Origin: Rhodoplanes sp963712435
Lineage (GTDB): Bacteria > Pseudomonadota > Alphaproteobacteria > Rhizobiales > Xanthobacteraceae
NCBI GenBank assembly: GCA_963712435.1
Contig: CAVQIB010000003.1
Coordinates: 124,001 to 188,000, forward strand
Length of the DNA stretch: 64,000 nt
Direction of reading: 5' to 3'
Of the stretch, positions 1 to 8,585 are shown in pieces. The notes beneath the pieces were generated by a model. That model was not told the DNA's origin, did not search any database, and was given only the letters and a program-made list of their open reading frames with translations. The translations under genes were made by a program, and so were the position numbers. Numbering within the stretch: the first letter of the stretch is position 1; each line of letters begins with the position of its first letter.

Positions 1-1342
1 TCAGTTCGGCAGATTGGCGGCTTTCGCGGCGTTGGGCGGGAACGCCGGATTCGCCTGCACGCCCCGCATCAGGTCGAGCGCGAAGTTGAGCGCCTTGTCG
101 TCCTTGGCTTCCGGCGGAACGTAGGACTGAGATCCGCCCTGCTCTTCGCCGTCAGCCTTGAGGTGGCCGCGCAGCGATGATTCGCCCCGCATCTCGGCGC
201 GCGCCTTCACTTCCTCAGGCACTTCCTGCAGGCTCTCGATGTCGGGCACGATCCCCTTCGCCTGGATGGAGCGCCCGGCCGGCGTGTAGTAGCGCGCGGT
301 GGTGAGCCGCAGCGCGCCATTGCCGGCGCCGAGCGGGATGATCGTCTGCACCGAGCCTTTGCCGAACGAGCGCGTGCCGACCACGGTCGCGCGCTTGTGG
401 TCCTGCAGCGCGCCGGCGACGATTTCGGAGGCGGAGGCCGAGCCGCCATTGATCAGAACGATGATCGGCTTGCCCTTCGTCAGATCGCCCGGCCGCGAAT
501 TGAAGCGCTGCGTTTCGTCCGGATCGCGGCCGCGGGTCGAGACGATCTCGCCGCGATCGAGGAACGTGTCGGAGACCGAGATGGCCTGGTCGAGCAGCCC
601 GCCCGGATTGTTGCGCATATCGATGATATAGCCGCGCAGCTTGTCCGGCGGGAGTCTGCGCCGCAAGCTCGCTCAGCGCCTTTTTCAGGCCCTCGGTCGT
701 CTGTTCGTTGAACTGGGTGATGCGGATGTAGCCGACATCGGGCCCTTCCATGCGGTGGCGCACCGAGCGCACGCGGATGATGTCGCGGGTGATCGCGACT
801 TCGATCGGCTTCTCGGCGCCCTTGCGCATGACCTTCAGCTTGATCTTGGTGTTGACCGGACCACGCATCTTTTCGACCGCCTGATTGAGGGTCATGCCCT
901 GCACGGCCTCGTCGTCGAGATGGGTGATCACGTCATTGGCGCGGATGCCGGCCTTGGCGGCGGGCGTATCGTCGATGGGCGCCACGACCTTGACGAGCCC
1001 ATCCTCCATCGTGACCTCGATGCCGAGGCCGCCGAACTCGCCGCGCGTCTGCACCTGCATGTCGCGGAAGCTCTTCGGGTCCATGTAGCTCGAATGCGGA
1101 TCGAGGCCGTTGAGCATGCCGTTGATCGCCGCTTCGACGAGCTTGGAGTCTTCCGGTTTCTCGACATAGTGCGAGCGCACCCGCTCGAATATGTCGCCGA
1201 ACAGGTTGAGCTGGCGATAGGTGTCGGACGGCGCGGCTTTCGCGATGGCGCCCGTCAACATCGCCGGCGGCTGAATGGCGATCACGGCGACCGCGGCGCC
1301 AGCCAAGGCCCCGAGGAGCATGAAGGAAGTCTTACGCATCAT
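1..1342 (-). CDS. ctpA: C-terminal processing peptidase (S41 family), frame broken once
   Basis: Periplasmic serine protease that trims C-termini of envelope proteins. An N-terminal signal/anchor (MMRKTSFMLLGALAGAA) is followed by the S41 N-terminal region (NLFGDIFERVRSHYVE), a PDZ domain (FGGLGIEV ... AGIRANDVITHLD) and the catalytic part with DMRNNPGGLLDQA and the nucleophile region GGSASASEIVAGALQD plus KSFGKGSVQT-type sequence (RSFGKGSVQTI). The first half (to LKKALSELAAQ) and second half (from DKLRGYI) lie in different frames, so a one-base indel sits near 640-665. The ATG at 1342 overlaps the envC stop (ATGA), which decides the start. The stop codon is exactly at the window edge, so the 3' end is complete. 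A break in both halves of a well-conserved gene is more likely a sequence error than decay. Confidence 0.93.
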
Positions 1343-2676
1343 CCGCGGACCTTCTCGCTGTTGTTTGTCGCCCACCATGGTGACGGATCAACGGGCAAGC
1401 CGTCTTTCCGGAATTCAATATATAGAACCGGCTGAGTAGCGCTGGTTCCAAAGCCTGTCGGGGTGTCTTCGCCAGTTCCCATGACGCCCAGAGGCTCGCC
1501 GGTCAGCACGAACTGACCAAGGTCGACCGATATCCGATCCATGCCCGCCAGAAGTACATGATAACCGCCGCCCGCATTCAGGATCAAGAGTTGACCATAG
1601 GAGCGGTAGGGCGCCGCATAGACCACCCAGCCGTCACACGGCGCGGTCACCTGGGCGCCGGCGCGCGTGGCGATGGATATGCCCTTATGCGTGCCCCCGA
1701 GGGCGTCGGTGGCGCCGAACTCGCGCGTGCGGGCGCCGTTGACCGGCAGCGGCAGCAAGCCTTTGGCGGAGGCGAAGGCGATCGCCGGGGCAAGCCTGCC
1801 GGGATCCTTGAGCAGGGCGAGATTGGGACGCGTCTCGGCCTGCTGGCGCAAATCTTCGCCCGTGCGGGCCGCGCGCGTCGCCGGGTCGAGATTGGCTTCG
1901 AGCCGCGCGATCAAATCCTTGAGATTGTCGACCTGGAGCGCAAGCTGCATGGCGCGACGCCGCGCGGCCGAAAGCTCCGTTTCGACCTCGGCGAGCCGGC
2001 GCTGGCGCTCTTCGATGAGGAGGCCCATCCGCGTCCTTTGTTCGGCGAGGCTGGCGAGATCGGCCGCGCGCCGCGTCCGCTCGGCCGCCGCCTCCCGGCG
2101 TACGCGGACGAGGTCGGCGAGATCGCCGGCGAGCACGTCCGCCTCGCTGCGCAGCTCCGGTAGCACGGCCCCCAGCAGGATCGCCGTGCGGACCGACTGG
2201 AGCACGTCTTCCGGCCGCACCAGCAGAGCGGGCGGCGGACGACGGCCAATCCGCTGCAGCGCGGCGAGAACCTGCGCGATCACCTCGCGCCGAGCCTCGA
2301 GCGAGCCGTTGATGCCGCGTTCGCTATTGTCCAGCAGATCGAGCCGGTTTTCGATCGACGTGATGTCCTGCTCGGCGGTGCGGATGCTCGCGGCGGTCTC
2401 GATCATCGTCTGGTTGAGCTTGCGCCGGTCCTCGCCGAGCCGATCGATCTCGCCCCGCAGCTTCCTTTCGGTTTCGGTGGCCCGCTTCTGCTCCGCACGA
2501 GCCGATTCGAGCTCCTTATCGCGTTCCTTGATCGCATCGAGCGAGGAGGCGTTTGGCGGCGCGGCCGACCGCTCGGCCTGCGCGCAGGCCTCGCTTGCGG
2601 CGGCAAAAACCAGCGCCACCGCCAGCGCGAGCGCTGTCGGCGCGGGAATGGGACAAGAATGGCGCGTCATTCGCAA
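1339..2676 (-). CDS. envC: Murein hydrolase activator EnvC family protein
   Basis: Periplasmic coiled-coil protein expected to activate cell-wall amidases at division. It is 445 residues with a signal peptide (ALALAVALVFAAASEACA), a long charged coiled coil from about residue 45 to 290, and a C-terminal LytM/M23 fold. The M23 metal ligands are degenerate: the HxxxD position reads HKGIS and the late HxH position reads YIEF, as is known for EnvC-type activators that are not themselves peptidases. It overlaps ctpA by four bases and lies 140 bp downstream of rlmH, the usual Rhizobiales order. Identification rests on architecture and context; the symbol is by family, not proven orthology. Confidence 0.88.
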   Translation of the reverse strand: MRMTRHSCPIPAPTALALAVALVFAAASEACAQAERSAAPPNASSLDAIKERDKELESARAEQKRATETERKLRGEIDRLGEDRRKLNQTMIETAASIRTAEQDITSIENRLDLLDNSERGINGSLEARREVIAQVLAALQRIGRRPPPALLVRPEDVLQSVRTAILLGAVLPELRSEADVLAGDLADLVRVRREAAAERTRRAADLASLAEQRTRMGLLIEERQRRLAEVETELSAARRRAMQLALQVDNLKDLIARLEANLDPATRAARTGEDLRQQAETRPNLALLKDPGRLAPAIAFASAKGLLPLPVNGARTREFGATDALGGTHKGISIATRAGAQVTAPCDGWVVYAAPYRSYGQLLILNAGGGYHVLLAGMDRISVDLGQFVLTGEPLGVMGTGEDTPTGFGTSATQPVLYIEFRKDGLPVDPSPWWATNNSEKVRG

Positions 2677-2818
2677 AGATGTTCAGCTTTCCGCGGTGGT
2701 TATCGGAAATATTTAATAGCGGATTGGGGCAGCTTCACGTCGCCGGCTCATTTGTGGACGCGGCGCGGAGGCGCAAGGCACATCCGCGTGAGCCTGCCGC
2801 CCGCCCGGCGTCAGACCC

Positions 2819-3301
2819 TCACGCGCGGTGATAGGGATGGCCGGACAGGATCGTCGCCGCCCGGTAAAGCTGCTCCAGCAGCATGATGCGCACGAACTGA
2901 TGCGGCCAGGTCGCCGCTCCGAACGAAAGCCTGAAGTCCGCGCGGCTCTTGAACTCGTCGCCGAGCCCATCCGGACCGCCGATCACGAACGCTGCGGCCG
3001 CGCGCCCTGAATCGCGCCAGGCGCGAAGCTCCCCGGCGATCGCCGCGCTGTCGAGGTTTTCGCCCCGCGAATCGAGCACCACCGTGACGGCGCCCTCGGG
3101 AATCACATTCGCGATCGCGATCGCCTCTTCCAGCAGGCGGCGGCCGACCTCCTGTGCGCGGCTGTCCTTGATTTCGACCATCTCGACGTCGTTGAGGCCG
3201 ATCCCGCGGCCTGCTTTTTGGAGGCGTTCCAGATAGCGGGCCGAAAGCTCGCGCTCCGGCCCGTTCTTGAGACGACCGACGGTGGCGAGACAAAGCCGCA
3301 T
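2819..3301 (-). CDS. rlmH: 23S rRNA (pseudouridine1915-N3)-methyltransferase RlmH
   Basis: SPOUT-class methyltransferase modifying pseudouridine 1915 in helix 69 of 23S rRNA. The 160-residue length is normal for the family. Family hallmarks are visible: MRLCLATVGRLK at the start, LDSRGENLDS, the knotted SAM site FVIGGPDGL, and the C-terminal TWPHQFVRIMLLEQLYRA. It lies downstream of rsfS, so two ribosome genes are side by side. The start is the only ATG before the conserved N-terminus. Confidence 0.97.
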   Translation of the reverse strand: MRLCLATVGRLKNGPERELSARYLERLQKAGRGIGLNDVEMVEIKDSRAQEVGRRLLEEAIAIANVIPEGAVTVVLDSRGENLDSAAIAGELRAWRDSGRAAAAFVIGGPDGLGDEFKSRADFRLSFGAATWPHQFVRIMLLEQLYRAATILSGHPYHRA

Positions 3302-3464
3302 CTCACCCTGCCCGCACGCTGATCACGGGGACTTCTCCCTGGCCGACACGAGTAACACCGCGCGCGCCAAGGCGCGCCGCGCAAGCGCGCAATAATGGGA
3401 GATCGGCGGCCAAACTGCAACGCCTGGCAAACGCCGGGCCAGCGCGGCAGTCGCGTTCCGCGCG

Positions 3465-3932
3465 TCAGCTTGCGCGCAGCGCAGGCGCCTCCCGGCCGGC
3501 CCACATCTTCTCCAGATTGTAGAAGGCGCGGACCTCGGGCCGGAAAACGTGGACGATCACATCGCCCGCATCGATCAGCACCCAGTCGCAGTGGGGGGCG
3601 CCTTCGACGCGCGCCGAAAGACCAGCCTTGTGGAGTTCCTCCACAACACGATCGGCGACCGATCCGACATGGCGATTCGATCGCCCGGAGGTCACGACCA
3701 TGTAGTCGGCGATGGTGGATTTGCGGCGAAGATCCAGAGTGAGGGTGTCCTCGGCCTTCATGTCATCGAGGCGCGCAAGGACAACGCGAAGCGTCTCTTC
3801 AGCGTCCGGACGGACTGGGGAGACGGGGTGGGGCGTGCGGCGTGTGCCGGCCCGCGAAAATCCAGTTGTGGTCAGGGGCCCTTTCCTTTCGGCTCTGGCC
3901 CGGCTTGCCGCTCGGGCCTCATCGCGCGTCAA
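3465..3932 (-). CDS. rsfS: Ribosome silencing factor RsfS
   Basis: Binds uL14 and blocks subunit joining under starvation (family knowledge). The core from about residue 43 is typical: AEDTLTLDLRRKSTIADYMVVTSGRSNRHVGSVADRVVEELH, then GAPHCDWVLIDAGDVIVHVFRPEVRAFYNLEKMW. The first roughly 40 residues (Arg/Ala/Thr rich) are longer than usual; a later start is possible but no better in-frame ATG precedes the core. The gene starts 30 bp after nadD ends, so the two are probably co-transcribed. About 160 bp separate it from rlmH, containing only a GC-rich hairpin-like stretch. Confidence 0.93.
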   Translation of the reverse strand: MTRDEARAASRARAERKGPLTTTGFSRAGTRRTPHPVSPVRPDAEETLRVVLARLDDMKAEDTLTLDLRRKSTIADYMVVTSGRSNRHVGSVADRVVEELHKAGLSARVEGAPHCDWVLIDAGDVIVHVFRPEVRAFYNLEKMWAGREAPALRAS

Positions 3933-3962
3933 ACGGAAGATAGTGATCGAGGGATAATGGTT

Positions 3963-4871
3963 TCAACCTCCTCGCGTTCCCCCACGCAGCTTTCTTTCCG
4001 CCTCGTGCTTCCGGGCCGGCGATGGCGTCTCGAGCGCGCCCTCCGGCGGCGCGCCCTCGTGCGCTTCCGGCGCAGCTCCTCCGTCCGATCCCGCCGGACC
4101 GACGCCCTCGCCCGTCGCCGAGCTCTCGACCGCCCGCTTGGCCGCGGGGCCATCGCTCACGGCGTTAGGCGAGCGGAGCGAGGAGTGTGCCGCGGTTCGA
4201 TGATGGCCTTGTGACTGCCGCATCGCCCGCAATGCGGTCGACGAGAGCGGCGATTTGAGCCCGTGCAGGAAGACCCAGGCGGGCGGACGGCGGGAGAGCA
4301 GCGTGGGTGCGCTCGTCTCGGGAATGCGGGCAAAGCCGAGCGCCTGACCCGCCGCGCTGGCGCTCGCATAAAGGCTCGGCCCCAGCCGGTCGACCACCGC
4401 GATCGGCACGAGGGAGGCGATGCCCCGCCAGTTGTTCCAGCGATGGAAGCTGCGCAGATTGTCGGCCCCCATGATCCAGACGAAATGCACGCCGGGACAC
4501 CGCGTCACGAGGTAGCGGATGATGTCGTAGGAGTAGCGCACCCCGATCGCCGCCTCGAGCCCGGTCACTTCGATGCGGGGGTGCCGCGCGAGCGCGCGCG
4601 CGGACGCAATTCGCCGCGCCAGGGGCGCAAGATGGGCCGTCGATTTGAGCGGATTGCCGGGCGTGACGAGCCACCAGACCCGGTCGAGATGCAGTCGCCG
4701 CATCGCCAGCAGACAGGCGCCGAGATGCGCTTCGTGCGGTGGATCGAAGGTGCCGCCGAACAGGCCGACCCGCATCCCCGGCACATGCGCCGGGATGCGG
4801 CAGTCGCGGGCCGAAAGCCCCGCGCTGTCCCGTGCCGGGACAGGCCGGCGAGGCTCGTTCGCGCTTGACAT
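3963..4871 (-). CDS. nadD: Nicotinate-nucleotide adenylyltransferase NadD with long C-terminal tail
   Basis: Adenylates nicotinate mononucleotide in NAD synthesis. The nucleotidyltransferase signature GLFGGTFDPPHEAHL (with HxxH) begins near residue 36, followed by RVWWLVTPGNPLK, FVWIMGADNLRSFHRWNNW, and the SSTALR motif near residue 218. The family normally stops soon after SSTALR. Here about 80 more residues follow, rich in Ala, Gly, Pro and Glu, which could be a real disordered tail or the result of a missed stop by indel. The N-terminal 32 residues before GMRVG match the extended start usual in Bradyrhizobium-like bacteria. Confidence 0.92.
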   Translation of the reverse strand: MSSANEPRRPVPARDSAGLSARDCRIPAHVPGMRVGLFGGTFDPPHEAHLGACLLAMRRLHLDRVWWLVTPGNPLKSTAHLAPLARRIASARALARHPRIEVTGLEAAIGVRYSYDIIRYLVTRCPGVHFVWIMGADNLRSFHRWNNWRGIASLVPIAVVDRLGPSLYASASAAGQALGFARIPETSAPTLLSRRPPAWVFLHGLKSPLSSTALRAMRQSQGHHRTAAHSSLRSPNAVSDGPAAKRAVESSATGEGVGPAGSDGGAAPEAHEGAPPEGALETPSPARKHEAERKLRGGTRGG

Positions 4872-4928
4872 TAAGTTCTGAACCTCTCGGCGCGCCGGCC
4901 AGTCGGCAGGACGCGAGCCAGCCCGCTG

Positions 4929-6221
4929 CTAGCGGCGAACCTGACCCGATCCCCGCACGCGGTACTTGAACGTGGTCAACTGCTCGACGCCGACCGGGCC
5001 GCGCGCATGCAGCCGCCCCGTGGCGATGCCGATTTCCGCGCCGAATCCGAACTCGCCCCCGTCGGCGAACTGGGTCGAGGCATTGTGCAGGACGATGGCC
5101 GAATCGACCTCGCGCAGGAATTTTTCCGCCGCGACGTGATCGGCCGTCACGATCGCATCGGTGTGATGCGAGCCGTAGCGCTCGATGTGGTCGATCGCCG
5201 CGTCGACCCCGTCGACCACCCTGGTGGCGATGATCGCGTCGAGATACTCGGTCGCCCAGTCCTGCTCGGTCGCCGGCCGCACGCGCGGGTCGGCGGCCTG
5301 CGTCTCCGCATCGCCGCGCACCTCGCAGCCCGCATCGATCAGCATGCCGACCAGCGGCGCCAGCAGTTGCGGGGCGATCGCGCGGTCGACCAGCAGCGAC
5401 TCGGCCGCGCCGCAAATCCCCGTGCGCCGCATCTTGGCGTTGAGCACGATCGACCTGGCCATTCCCGGCTCGGCGCCCTTGTCGACATAGACGTGGCAAT
5501 TGCCGTCGAGATGGGCGAACACCGGCACGCGCGCCTCGGCCTGCACGCGGGCGACCAGGTCCTTCCCCCCGCGCGGGACGATCACGTCGATCGCGCCGCC
5601 GAGCCCTTGCAGCATCAGCCCGACCGCGGCGCGGTCGCGGGTCGGAACGAGCTGGACCGCGTCCCCCGGCAGCCCGGCGGAGCGGATGCCCTCGACCAGC
5701 GCCGCATGAATGGCCCGCGCCGAGCCGAAGCTGTCCGAGCCCCCGCGCAGGATCACGGCGTTGCCGGCCTTCAGGCACAGCGCAGCGGCGTCGGCGGTCA
5801 CGTTCGGCCGGCTCTCGTAGATCACGCCGATCACGCCGAGCGGCGTCCGCACCCGCTCGATTCGCATCCCGTTCGGGCGATCCCAGGCCTCCATCACGGC
5901 GCCGACGGGGTCCTCGAGGGCGGCAACCACGCCGATGCCCTCGGCCATCGCGGCGACGCGCGGCTCGTCGAGCATCAAACGATCGAGGAAGGCGGCGGTC
6001 GCGCCGCGGCTGCGCGCCTCCGCGACGTCCTCGGCATTGGCCGCAAGGATGGCGGGCGTCGCGGCGCGAATCGCCTGCGCCATCGCCTCGAGCGCCGCGT
6101 CCTTGTCCCTGGTGGAGGCGAGCGCAAGCCTGCGCCCGGCCGCCCGCGCCCGGCGGCCGATATCGGCCATGACGCCGACCAGGTCGCCGCCGGTCTCCAC
6201 CGTCTTCAAGGACACGCTCAT
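4929..6221 (-). CDS. proA: Gamma-glutamyl phosphate reductase
   Basis: NADPH-dependent reduction of gamma-glutamyl phosphate, second step of proline synthesis. The 430-residue ALDH-like enzyme shows IYESRPNVTADAAALCLKAGNAVILRGGS, VPTRDRAAVGLML, DVIVPRGGKDLV, and the catalytic Cys in MRRTGICGAAESLLVD. I chose the ATG at 6221 (MSVSLKTVE); in-frame ATGs at 6230 and 6257 are alternatives. In Rhizobiales proB and obgE usually lie upstream of proA. Here they are absent and an AT-rich insert and rlmN follow instead. Confidence 0.95.
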   Translation of the reverse strand: MSVSLKTVETGGDLVGVMADIGRRARAAGRRLALASTRDKDAALEAMAQAIRAATPAILAANAEDVAEARSRGATAAFLDRLMLDEPRVAAMAEGIGVVAALEDPVGAVMEAWDRPNGMRIERVRTPLGVIGVIYESRPNVTADAAALCLKAGNAVILRGGSDSFGSARAIHAALVEGIRSAGLPGDAVQLVPTRDRAAVGLMLQGLGGAIDVIVPRGGKDLVARVQAEARVPVFAHLDGNCHVYVDKGAEPGMARSIVLNAKMRRTGICGAAESLLVDRAIAPQLLAPLVGMLIDAGCEVRGDAETQAADPRVRPATEQDWATEYLDAIIATRVVDGVDAAIDHIERYGSHHTDAIVTADHVAAEKFLREVDSAIVLHNASTQFADGGEFGFGAEIGIATGRLHARGPVGVEQLTTFKYRVRGSGQVRR

Positions 6222-6433
6222 CGCCGACATTCCCTTGCCATGACGCCTTCCTAGCATGCCGGCGGGCGTGCCGCGAGGTCGGGCGGGCCCGCCGGTTGAA
6301 ATTGATCAAGGCACGGAAGGGCATCCCGTTTACAGGTGGCAGACTTCTTCAACCAGGCTCAAAGGGGCAGCGGCCACGCGCACAAAATGCTTGACTCAAC
6401 TTTTTAGCGTTGCGATCCTAAGTAGCAAGAACA

Positions 6434-6808
6434 TTGGCATGCTCGCGAGCCTGGGATCGAGACGTGGACGACGCGGAAAGAGGTATCTGGAAAGCACTGC
6501 AACGTGCGAGCAATCTCGTTACCGTAATAGGATTTTGTGGCGCAACGGGAGCTGCTGGGCTCGCTTGGACCGCCGCGCTGGTCTGGGAGTATGCGAGTCA
6601 GGCGACGGTCGTAATGCCCCCCGCTCAGGTTCCTGACGAACCTTCCGGGTCAGCAAAAGACACCGTTCAAGAAGACAAGGTTTCAGAATCGCCAGCTGAC
6701 CAGGGGAAAACCGTCGACTTGCGTCCGGGCCAAGAGAATATAGGCTCGACAAACGGAACTAAATCGGAAATGCCCGGAGTTCAAAGCAAGACATTCAAGG
6801 CCCAATAG
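6434..6808 (+). CDS. Hypothetical single-pass membrane protein in AT-rich insert
   Basis: I do not recognise this protein. The open frame begins with TTG at 6434; a GTG at 6464 (VDDAERGIWKAL) is an equally good start. There is one likely membrane segment (about residues 28-52, VTVIGFCGATGAAGLAWTAALVW) followed by a hydrophilic Ser/Pro/Gln/Lys-rich tail. Codon use is AT-richer and less biased than in the flanking housekeeping genes. It ends ten bases before the next frame on the same strand, so the two look like a small operon. Function unknown. Confidence 0.5.
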   Translation: MACSRAWDRDVDDAERGIWKALQRASNLVTVIGFCGATGAAGLAWTAALVWEYASQATVVMPPAQVPDEPSGSAKDTVQEDKVSESPADQGKTVDLRPGQENIGSTNGTKSEMPGVQSKTFKAQ

Positions 6809-6817
6809 TAGCGAAAG

Positions 6818-7219
6818 ATGAGTTCGGAGAGACTCGAGTTTACACTTCAAGGACAACAGGGATGGGTCTTCGCTGGCTCATACTTGACCCACGAATACTA
6901 CACTGGTCCTTATTTTCGTGGACCTTACACTTTCGGAATGAAGTTTGGATGGAATACCAAATATCTGGACTTCGATCCAAGCATAAAACCGTTGAAGTTG
7001 AAGGGGAAAATTTTATCAAGCATCAATCAATTAAATCTTCGCAACGACCACCCGACCAGTCGCGGCAATGCACCAATAATCGGGTTTGTTGATTCTAAAG
7101 CGAAGCTCGTGGTGAGGGATGTTTATGTCGCGGATCGCGGCAAAGAGGTATGGCTGAAGGTCGACGTGTCCGGACCGGGATTTCAGAACCAGAGACTGGT
7201 CACTCAGTCATCGCCATAG
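6818..7219 (+). CDS. Hypothetical protein, partner of the preceding gene
   Basis: I do not recognise this 133-residue protein. An ATG follows a purine-rich GCGAAAG stretch. The sequence is rich in aromatic residues near the start (GWVFAGSYLTHEYYTGPYF), with a GW..AG pattern reminiscent of an SH3-like start, and later beta-rich hydrophobic alternation (GFVDSKAKLVVRDVYVADRGKEVWLKVDVSGPGF). No signal peptide or membrane segment is seen. Its last 20 bases overlap the 3' end of rlmN on the opposite strand. Base composition is clearly more AT-rich than the neighbours, suggesting acquisition. Confidence 0.5.
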   Translation: MSSERLEFTLQGQQGWVFAGSYLTHEYYTGPYFRGPYTFGMKFGWNTKYLDFDPSIKPLKLKGKILSSINQLNLRNDHPTSRGNAPIIGFVDSKAKLVVRDVYVADRGKEVWLKVDVSGPGFQNQRLVTQSSP

Positions 7220-8507
7220 CCCGCAGCGCGAGGCGCTCGCGGGCGGAGAGCTTTTCCGTCGCGCTTTTGAGCTGGCCGCAGGCGGCGAGAATGTCGCGCC
7301 CGCGCGGCGTGCGCACCGGCGAGGAATAGCCCGCCTTGAACACATATTCGGAGAACCGCTCGATCTGGTCCCAGTCGGAGCATTCGTAGCGCGCGCCCGG
7401 CCACGGATTGAACGGGATCAGATTGATCTTCGCCGGAATGCCCTTGATCAGCTTGATCAGCGCGCGCGCATCGGCGAGCTGGTCGTTCACCCCCTTGAGC
7501 ATCACATATTCGAAGGTGATGCGCTTGGCGTTGGTGAGGCCGGGATAGTTGCGGCAGGCCTCCATCAGCGCGGCGATCGGGTATTTGCGGTTGAGCGGCA
7601 CGAGTTCGTTGCGCACCGCGTCGGTCACCGCATGCAGCGACACCGCGAGCATGCAGCCGATCTCGGCGCCGACGCGCGGGATGAGCGGCACGACGCCTGA
7701 GGTCGAGAGCGTGATGCGCCGCTTGGAGAGGGCGAGCCCCTCGTTGTCGGCGACGATCAGGAGCGCGTCGCGCACCGCCTCGAAATTATAGAGCGGCTCG
7801 CCCATGCCCATCATCACGACATTGCTGACGAGGCGGCTGCCCTCGGTGGGAACGCGGGCGCCTGCGGCCGGCTCGGCCGTGCGCTCCGACTCGGGCTGGC
7901 CGGAGTTGGCGCTCGACATGCGCAAGTCGGGCAGGCCCAACTTGCTCGGCCAGTCGCCCAGCCGGTCGCGCGCGATCATCACCTGGCCGACGATCTCGCC
8001 CGCGGTGAGATTGCGCACGAGCCGCTGCGTCCCGGTATGGCAGAACGAGCAGTTGAGGGTGCAGCCGACCTGGCTCGAAACGCACAGCGTCCCACGATCG
8101 CTCTCCGGGATGTAGACGCATTCGACCTCGTGCGGCCGCGCGTCCGCTTCGCCGGGGAGGCGCAGCAGCCATTTGCGCGTGCCGTCGGACGAGACCTGCT
8201 CGGCGACGACCTCCGGCCGCGCCAGGGTGAAGCGCCCGCCGAGTTCGGCGCGCAGCTCCTTCGACATGCTGGTCATCGCGTCGAAGTCTTGCGCGCCGTG
8301 CACATAGAGCCAGCGCCAGAGCTGCTGGACGCGCATGCGCCGTTGCGCCGGCGGAACGCCGAGCCCGGCCAGAGCCTCGCCGATCTCGGCGCGCGACAGC
8401 CCGATCAAGGACGGCTTGAGCGGCGCGACGTAGCGCTCGAGCGGCGTCTTCTCCAGGAGGGCCGCGCCAGACGCGGGCGGCGTTTCGGTATTGAACAAGG
8501 CGGTCAT
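7200..8507 (-). CDS. rlmN: Dual-specificity 23S rRNA/tRNA adenine C2 methyltransferase RlmN
   Basis: Radical-SAM enzyme methylating A2503 of 23S rRNA and A37 of some tRNAs. The 4Fe-4S motif CTLNCSFC is preceded by GTLCVSSQVG; VVMMGMGEPLYNFE and ITLSTSGVVPLIPR follow, and the second catalytic Cys is in RGRDILAACGQLKSA near the C-terminus. Between the radical-SAM motif and MMGMGEP there is a Ser/Ala/Glu-rich insertion somewhat longer than usual. I start at the ATG at 8507 (MTALFNTET); the frame extends upstream to 8579 without conserved sequence. Confidence 0.96.
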   Translation of the reverse strand: MTALFNTETPPASGAALLEKTPLERYVAPLKPSLIGLSRAEIGEALAGLGVPPAQRRMRVQQLWRWLYVHGAQDFDAMTSMSKELRAELGGRFTLARPEVVAEQVSSDGTRKWLLRLPGEADARPHEVECVYIPESDRGTLCVSSQVGCTLNCSFCHTGTQRLVRNLTAGEIVGQVMIARDRLGDWPSKLGLPDLRMSSANSGQPESERTAEPAAGARVPTEGSRLVSNVVMMGMGEPLYNFEAVRDALLIVADNEGLALSKRRITLSTSGVVPLIPRVGAEIGCMLAVSLHAVTDAVRNELVPLNRKYPIAALMEACRNYPGLTNAKRITFEYVMLKGVNDQLADARALIKLIKGIPAKINLIPFNPWPGARYECSDWDQIERFSEYVFKAGYSSPVRTPRGRDILAACGQLKSATEKLSARERLALRAMAMTE

Positions 8508-8585
8508 CGGGCTCGATATCTGGGTCAGGGCGGCGCCACGGGTCCTAGCACAGATGGCGACCGGGGAGCAGGAACGCAAAGACTT

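Noticed and set aside
4165..6324. 719-codon minus-strand frame overlapping proA and nadD
   Set aside because: It is a frame-shifted reading of proA and nadD; the Arg/Gly/Ala-rich translation has no motif, whereas the other frames show the enzymes.
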